Source: Nitrosomonadales bacterium (GTDB taxonomy: Bacteria; Pseudomonadota; Gammaproteobacteria; Burkholderiales; Gallionellaceae). Taken from it: a stretch of 10,127 bases of DNA. The stretch is from NCBI GenBank assembly GCA_003235435.1, contig QJWF01000018.1, positions 1-10,127 on the forward strand, in the 5' to 3' direction. A program made the position numbers and the translations under genes. This document shows positions 6,145 to 10,127 of the stretch, piece by piece (positions within the stretch are counted from its first letter, which is position 1; each line of letters begins with the position of its first letter). The notes below the pieces were generated by a model. That model made no database searches, was not told where the DNA came from, and worked only from the letters and a program-made list of their open reading frames with translations.

Positions 6145-9100
6145 AGGGTCCAAACCTCTCTGCGTGGTCTCTCACGCACAAGCAGATGGTGCTGTATCTG
6201 ATCATCGTACTGATGGGTGCCGGAGTGATTTCCTATCTCAATCTCGGCCGCGCGGAAGATCCCGATTTCACCTTCAAGGTGATGGTGGTGCGTACATTGT
6301 GGCCGGGCGCAACAGCCCGGGAAGTCGAGCGCGAACTGACCGAACGCATCGAAAAAAAACTTCAGGAAACACCATGGGTGGATGTTCTGCGCTCGGCGTC
6401 CAAACCCGGGGAATCGCTGGTGTTCGTGATACTCAAGGATTACACCCCCAAGCCGGAAGTGCCTGAAGCCTGGAGGAAGGTGCGCAAAAAACTTGATGAC
6501 ATTCGAGACACTCTGCCTTCAGGCGTGCGGGGACCGTACCCTAACGACGAATTCGGGGACGTACTGATCCACATCTTTGCACTGACCGGAGACGGTTTCG
6601 ATCTGAGCGCGTTGCGCCGTTACGCCGACCGCATCGCTCTGGATCTGAAGAACGTTCCGGACGTCAAGCGCGTCGAACTGATCGGCGTTCAGAACGAGAA
6701 TATCTATATCGACGTATCACCCAACCGCCTGGCGAGTCTCGGGATCACGCCGCAGCAAGTGGCCGAGGTGCTGCAAAAACAGAATGCGGTGAGTCCTGCC
6801 GGTTTTCTCGAAACGGACAGCGACCGTATCCGGATGCGCGTAAACGGCAGCTTCGACAGTGTTTCCAAAGTACGCAATACCGATCTGTTGGCAAACGGTC
6901 AACACTTCCGCCTTGGCGACATCGCCAAGGTAAGCCGTGGCCTGGCCGAACCTCCCAGCCCGCGCATGCATTTCGGTGGCGTGCCTGCGATCGGCATCGG
7001 CGTGGTCATGGACAAGGGCGGCAACGTCATCGATCTCGGGGAGAACCTGAAGCAGGCAATGAAAAAGATTTCCGACGAGCTTCCGGTTGGGGTGGAAGTG
7101 CACATCGTGGCCGACCAGCCCGAAGTGGTCAGGGGCTCCATCACCCTGTTCGAGCGCTCTCTGACCGAGGCGGTGCTGATCGTTCTGGCCGTGTCGTTCC
7201 TAAGCCTGGGCTGGCGTACCGGCACGGTCGTGGCATTTTCCATCCCGCTGGTGCTGGCGATCACGTTCTTCATGATGAAGCTGTTCGGCATCGACCTGCA
7301 GCGCATCTCGCTGGGCGCGCTGGTGATTGCGCTGGGCCTTCTGGTGGACGATGCGATCATCGCCGTGGAAATGATGGTGGTAAAAATGGAACAGGGGTGG
7401 GACAAATTCAAGGCCGCGACGTTCGCCTATACCTCGACCGCATTTCCGATGCTGACCGGCACGCTGATCACCGCCGCCGCATTCACGCCGGTCGGGTTTT
7501 CCAAGTCGGCTGCCAGTGAATACACCATCTCGATCTTTCAGGTCGTCACCATTGCGCTGCTGGTGTCTTGGATAGTCGCCGTGGTGTTCACGCCCTACCT
7601 TGGCTACAGACTGCTCGATCCCGGCAAACTCCTCGCCAAGGCACAGCGGCATGGGGTGGATGTTTACGGAACGCCGTTCTATCGGCGCCTGCACACTGTG
7701 GTGGAATGGTGTTTGCGCAATCGCTGGAAGGTAATCCTCGCGACCGCGCTGATCTTTGTGCTGTCCATCGTGGCGTTCGGAAAGTTCGTGCAACAGCAGT
7801 TTTTCCCCGCTGCCAGCCGGCTCGAACTGATGGTGGACGTGTGGCTGCCGCAGGGCGCGTCGCTCAAGGCCACCGGGCATGAAGTGGAACGCATCGAGAA
7901 GCTGCTCAAGGACGAACCGGGCATTGCCTATTCCTCTTCCTACATCGGCAACGGGGCTCCGCGCTACTACCTTCCGCTTGACCAGCAATTGTTCGCCGAC
8001 AACTTAGCGCAGTTCGTCATCGTCAGCAAAGGGCTGAAGGAACGTGAGGAAATCAAGAGCCACCTCGAGGCGATTTTTGCCTCACCCGATGGCGGTTTTT
8101 CGCATCTGCGCGTGCGTGTGGTGCGGTTGGAGAACGGCCCGCCCATAGGCTACCCGGTGCAGTTCCGGGTTATGGGCGAGGATCTGGCACGGTTGCGCGA
8201 AATCTCCGAGCAGGTCGCGGCCGTGATGCGCACCAACCCGCATCTGCAAAACGTCAATTTCGACTGGAACGAAAGGATCAAAAGCGTTCGCGTCGAAGTC
8301 AATCAGGATCGCGCGCGCCAGCTCGGCACTTCCAGCCAGGATATCTCGCAGGCGCTGCAAGGCTGGCTGAACGGCGTGGCGATGACACAATACCGCGAAG
8401 GCGATCAGTTGATTGACGTTGTGTGGCGCGGCGACAAACGAGACTCGCGTTCGCTGGATCGCTTGCCCGATCTGGACATTCCCCTGGCGGGCGGCCGTCA
8501 TGTGCCGCTGGCGCAGCTCGCCAAGCTGGTGCCGGTTCTTGAAGAGGGCTTGATCTGGCGGCGCAACCGTCTGCCCACGATGACGGTGCGCGCCGACATG
8601 GCGGATGAGATGCAGCCCGCAACGATCTCCACTCAACTCAACTCGCAGTTCGACGATCTGCGCGCCAGGCTGCCGATAGGATACCGCATCGAGATGGGCG
8701 GCAGCATCGAGGAATCTGCAAAGAATCAAAAAGCCATCATGAAGGTCATGCCGCTGATGCTGGTCGGCGTGATCACACTGCTGATGATACAGCTGCAAAG
8801 CATCAGTCGCACCGTCATCGTGTTCCTAACTGCGCCGCTCGGCCTGATCGGTGTAACCATGGCGCTGCTGATATTCCGGGTACCGTTCGGTTTCGTCGCC
8901 AATCTGGGTTTCATCGCGCTGGCGGGGATGATCATGCGCAACGCGGTGATCCTGGTGGACCAGATCCGCCAGGACGAGGAAGACGGCAAGACCCGGTGGC
9001 AGGCCATCATCAGCTCCACCGTGCGGCGCTTCCGACCTATTATGCTGACCGCCTCCGCGGCGATACTGGCAATGATCCCGCTGACCCGCCAGGTGTTCTG

Positions 9101-9209
9101 GGGGCCGATGGCGGTGTCCATCATGGGCGGACTGGTCATCGCGACGGTGCTAACCTGCCTGTTCCTGCCGGCACTGTACGCGGCGTGGTTCAGGGTGAAG
9201 GAAGAATGA
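6141..9209 (+). CDS. RND efflux transporter permease (HAE-1/AcrB superfamily)
   Basis: This 1022-aa pump has the expected duplicated build: TM1 (about 14-33), a large periplasmic porter region (about 35-335), TM2-6 (about 340-490), a further span (about 528-548), a second periplasmic region (about 550-865) and TM8-12 (about 868-1017). Proton-relay acids are D403 and D404 in GLLVDDAIIAVE (399-410). T970 in RPIMLTASAA matches AcrB T978. The position of AcrB K940 is R933, in AGMIMRNAVILVDQ (928-941). It exports small molecules by proton antiport in a tripartite complex. It starts on ATG within the ATGA overlap with the adaptor stop, with no strong Shine-Dalgarno of its own, so translation is probably coupled. 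No outer-membrane factor gene follows, so a channel encoded elsewhere is needed. Hydrophobic or amphiphilic drug export is typical of HAE-1 pumps, but the substrate here is unknown. The TM4 pattern is not that of heavy-metal (CusA) pumps. Confidence 0.94.
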   Translation: MKGPNLSAWSLTHKQMVLYLIIVLMGAGVISYLNLGRAEDPDFTFKVMVVRTLWPGATAREVERELTERIEKKLQETPWVDVLRSASKPGESLVFVILKDYTPKPEVPEAWRKVRKKLDDIRDTLPSGVRGPYPNDEFGDVLIHIFALTGDGFDLSALRRYADRIALDLKNVPDVKRVELIGVQNENIYIDVSPNRLASLGITPQQVAEVLQKQNAVSPAGFLETDSDRIRMRVNGSFDSVSKVRNTDLLANGQHFRLGDIAKVSRGLAEPPSPRMHFGGVPAIGIGVVMDKGGNVIDLGENLKQAMKKISDELPVGVEVHIVADQPEVVRGSITLFERSLTEAVLIVLAVSFLSLGWRTGTVVAFSIPLVLAITFFMMKLFGIDLQRISLGALVIALGLLVDDAIIAVEMMVVKMEQGWDKFKAATFAYTSTAFPMLTGTLITAAAFTPVGFSKSAASEYTISIFQVVTIALLVSWIVAVVFTPYLGYRLLDPGKLLAKAQRHGVDVYGTPFYRRLHTVVEWCLRNRWKVILATALIFVLSIVAFGKFVQQQFFPAASRLELMVDVWLPQGASLKATGHEVERIEKLLKDEPGIAYSSSYIGNGAPRYYLPLDQQLFADNLAQFVIVSKGLKEREEIKSHLEAIFASPDGGFSHLRVRVVRLENGPPIGYPVQFRVMGEDLARLREISEQVAAVMRTNPHLQNVNFDWNERIKSVRVEVNQDRARQLGTSSQDISQALQGWLNGVAMTQYREGDQLIDVVWRGDKRDSRSLDRLPDLDIPLAGGRHVPLAQLAKLVPVLEEGLIWRRNRLPTMTVRADMADEMQPATISTQLNSQFDDLRARLPIGYRIEMGGSIEESAKNQKAIMKVMPLMLVGVITLLMIQLQSISRTVIVFLTAPLGLIGVTMALLIFRVPFGFVANLGFIALAGMIMRNAVILVDQIRQDEEDGKTRWQAIISSTVRRFRPIMLTASAAILAMIPLTRQVFWGPMAVSIMGGLVIATVLTCLFLPALYAAWFRVKEE

Positions 9210-9237
9210 TCCGCAGCAAAATCAGATTTCATTGATC

Positions 9238-9261
9238 TGTCGGTAGCCAGTTATACCGACA
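9238..9261. terminator. Possible hairpin terminator between the convergent pump and kinase genes
   Basis: TGTCGGTA (9238-9245) and TACCGACA (9254-9261) form a perfect 8-bp stem with an 8-nt loop, in the gap between converging genes and overlapping the kinase stop codon. A smaller CAGAT/ATCTG hairpin (9223-9227 and 9235-9239) would compete with it. Neither strand has a T-run directly after the stem. On the minus strand four Ts come about 16 nt later. It is therefore a weak bidirectional terminator candidate. Confidence 0.35.
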
Positions 9262-10127
9262 TCAGCGGAGGCTCGTCCATCAGCGCGATCTGCTCGCGCA
9301 ATTCCAGGATGCGGTCCTGCCAGTAGCGCTGGGTGTTGAACCACGGGAAGGCGGTTGTAAAAGCCGGATCGTCCCAGCGCCGAGCGATCCAGGCCGCATA
9401 ATGGATCAGTCGCAGAGTGCGCAATGCCTCGAGCAGGTGAAGTTCGCGCGGTTCGAAGTCGTAAAAATCCTCGTAGCCCGCCAGCAGGTCGGAGAACTGC
9501 CGGGTCTGGTCGGCGCGTTCGCCCGACAGCAGCATCCACAGATCCTGTAGCGCCGGTCCGGTGCGGCTGTCGTCGAAATCCACAAAATGAGGGCCGCCAT
9601 CGGTCCACAGCACGTTACCGGCATGGCAATCGCCGTGAATGCGCAAACCCCTCACTGAACCGGCCCGGTCGAAACAGCGCCGCACGCCGTCCAGTGCCTG
9701 CGCAACCACGCCGCGATAGACTTCGACCAGTTCGGCGGGGATGAAGTCGTGCGTTAGCATGTAAGCGCTCGGCTCCACACCAAAGCTCTCGATATCCAGC
9801 ACAGGACGATGCCGGTAGGATTCCAGAACTCCGACAGCATGGATGCGACCGATGAATCTCCCCATCCATTGCAGCGTGTCGCGGTCATCCAGTTCCGGTG
9901 CACGACCACCTTGTTTGATAAATACAGAAAAGCGGAAACCGTTGAACAGGTGCAACGTGCGGCCGTCGACCACCAGTGCCGGCACGACCGGGATCTCGCG
10001 TTCGGCGAGCGATGCGACAAATTCGTGCTCTTCCAGGATGGCCGCATTAGTCCATCGCTCGGGACGATAGAATTTTACAATCAGTGGCGGGCCGTCTTGC
10101 ATGCCAACCTGGTAGACACGATTTTCA
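9251..10127 (-). CDS. srkA: SrkA/YihE-type stress-response serine/threonine kinase, N-terminus outside window
   Basis: This aminoglycoside-phosphotransferase-like kinase closely resembles E. coli SrkA (YihE), a Ser/Thr kinase linked to Cpx envelope stress and protection from stress-induced death. The first in-frame ATG (10102) gives 283 aa, but it is not the start. The frame continues upstream as KNRVYQVG to the right edge, matching the ENRVYQ segment of SrkA, so about 35-40 N-terminal residues are missing. Numbered from that internal Met, visible elements are IVKFYRPERW (8-17, ATP-binding Lys K10), EEHEF (24-28), catalytic loop HGDCHAGN (156-163, D158 and N163), metal-binding VDFDD (174-178, D175), GPALQDLWMLLSG (182-194) and FPWFN (252-256). 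All catalytic residues are intact. The C-terminus ends with EPPL as in the E. coli protein. It converges on the pump gene with a 41-nt gap and shares no operon with anything visible. Confidence 0.92.
   Translation of the reverse strand, partial: ENRVYQVGMQDGPPLIVKFYRPERWTNAAILEEHEFVASLAEREIPVVPALVVDGRTLHLFNGFRFSVFIKQGGRAPELDDRDTLQWMGRFIGRIHAVGVLESYRHRPVLDIESFGVEPSAYMLTHDFIPAELVEVYRGVVAQALDGVRRCFDRAGSVRGLRIHGDCHAGNVLWTDGGPHFVDFDDSRTGPALQDLWMLLSGERADQTRQFSDLLAGYEDFYDFEPRELHLLEALRTLRLIHYAAWIARRWDDPAFTTAFPWFNTQRYWQDRILELREQIALMDEPPLMSV

Noticed and set aside
7200..7988. 262-codon open frame on the minus strand inside the pump gene
   Set aside because: It is rich in His, Arg and Gln, matches no recognisable family, and lies wholly antisense to a well-supported RND permease; it reflects the codon bias of the pump gene.
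8082..8798. 238-codon minus-strand frame opposite the pump's second periplasmic region
   Set aside because: It has no recognisable motif and a His/Gln-rich shadow composition; the plus strand carries conserved RND sequence throughout.
9251..10102. Reading the kinase as a complete 283-aa protein starting at 10102
   Set aside because: The frame continues upstream with residues matching the SrkA N-terminal lobe, so the ATG at 10102 is internal and the gene is cut by the window edge.
1..10127. CRISPR arrays, insertion sequences, tRNA or rRNA genes
   Set aside because: No regularly spaced direct repeats, transposase motifs, paired IS-like terminal repeats or tRNA-like cloverleaf sequences were seen; genes occupy almost the whole window.

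Overview
The window looks like chromosomal DNA of a Gram-negative bacterium. It carries an RND efflux pump with a lipoprotein periplasmic adaptor, a Sad/YneI-type aldehyde dehydrogenase and an SrkA/YihE-type kinase. Gene style and moderately high GC suggest a betaproteobacterium, but that placement is an inference and no marker gene here fixes it. I see no rRNA, tRNA, insertion sequence, CRISPR array or phage gene.

Layout. (1) Positions 1-3506, plus strand: a compact surface-glycosylation cassette. It holds a large YfhO-family multi-pass membrane protein, a GtrB/CsbB/DPM1-like polyprenyl-phosphate glycosyltransferase, and a small GtrA/GtcA-family membrane protein starting 2 nt after the glycosyltransferase stop. 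(2) 3636-5000, plus strand: an aldehyde dehydrogenase resembling E. coli Sad (succinate-semialdehyde dehydrogenase), preceded by a 129-nt gap with a possible promoter. (3) 5077-9209, plus strand: a two-gene RND efflux operon (lipoprotein adaptor, then a 1022-aa inner-membrane pump) joined by an ATGA overlap. A near-consensus sigma-70 promoter with inverted repeats in its spacer lies in the 76-nt gap before it. (4) 9251-10127, minus strand: an srkA-like kinase gene converging on the pump gene and running off the right edge without its N-terminus.

How the genes work together. The first three genes match the division of labour known for three-component glycosylation systems (CsbB-GtcA-YfhO in Bacillus; GtrA-GtrB plus a type-specific transferase in serotype-converting phages). 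GT2 loads a sugar onto undecaprenyl phosphate in the cytoplasm, GtrA is the likely flippase partner, and YfhO is the likely extracytoplasmic transferase. The acceptor is unknown. The adaptor and pump form the inner part of a tripartite efflux system whose outer-membrane channel is not encoded here. The aldehyde dehydrogenase and kinase have no evident functional link to the rest.

The most interesting points are the YfhO-GT2-GtrA trio in a Gram-negative context, the palindrome-containing promoter of the pump operon, and an Arg in place of the canonical proton-relay Lys in the pump. I do not see a clearly new type of system.
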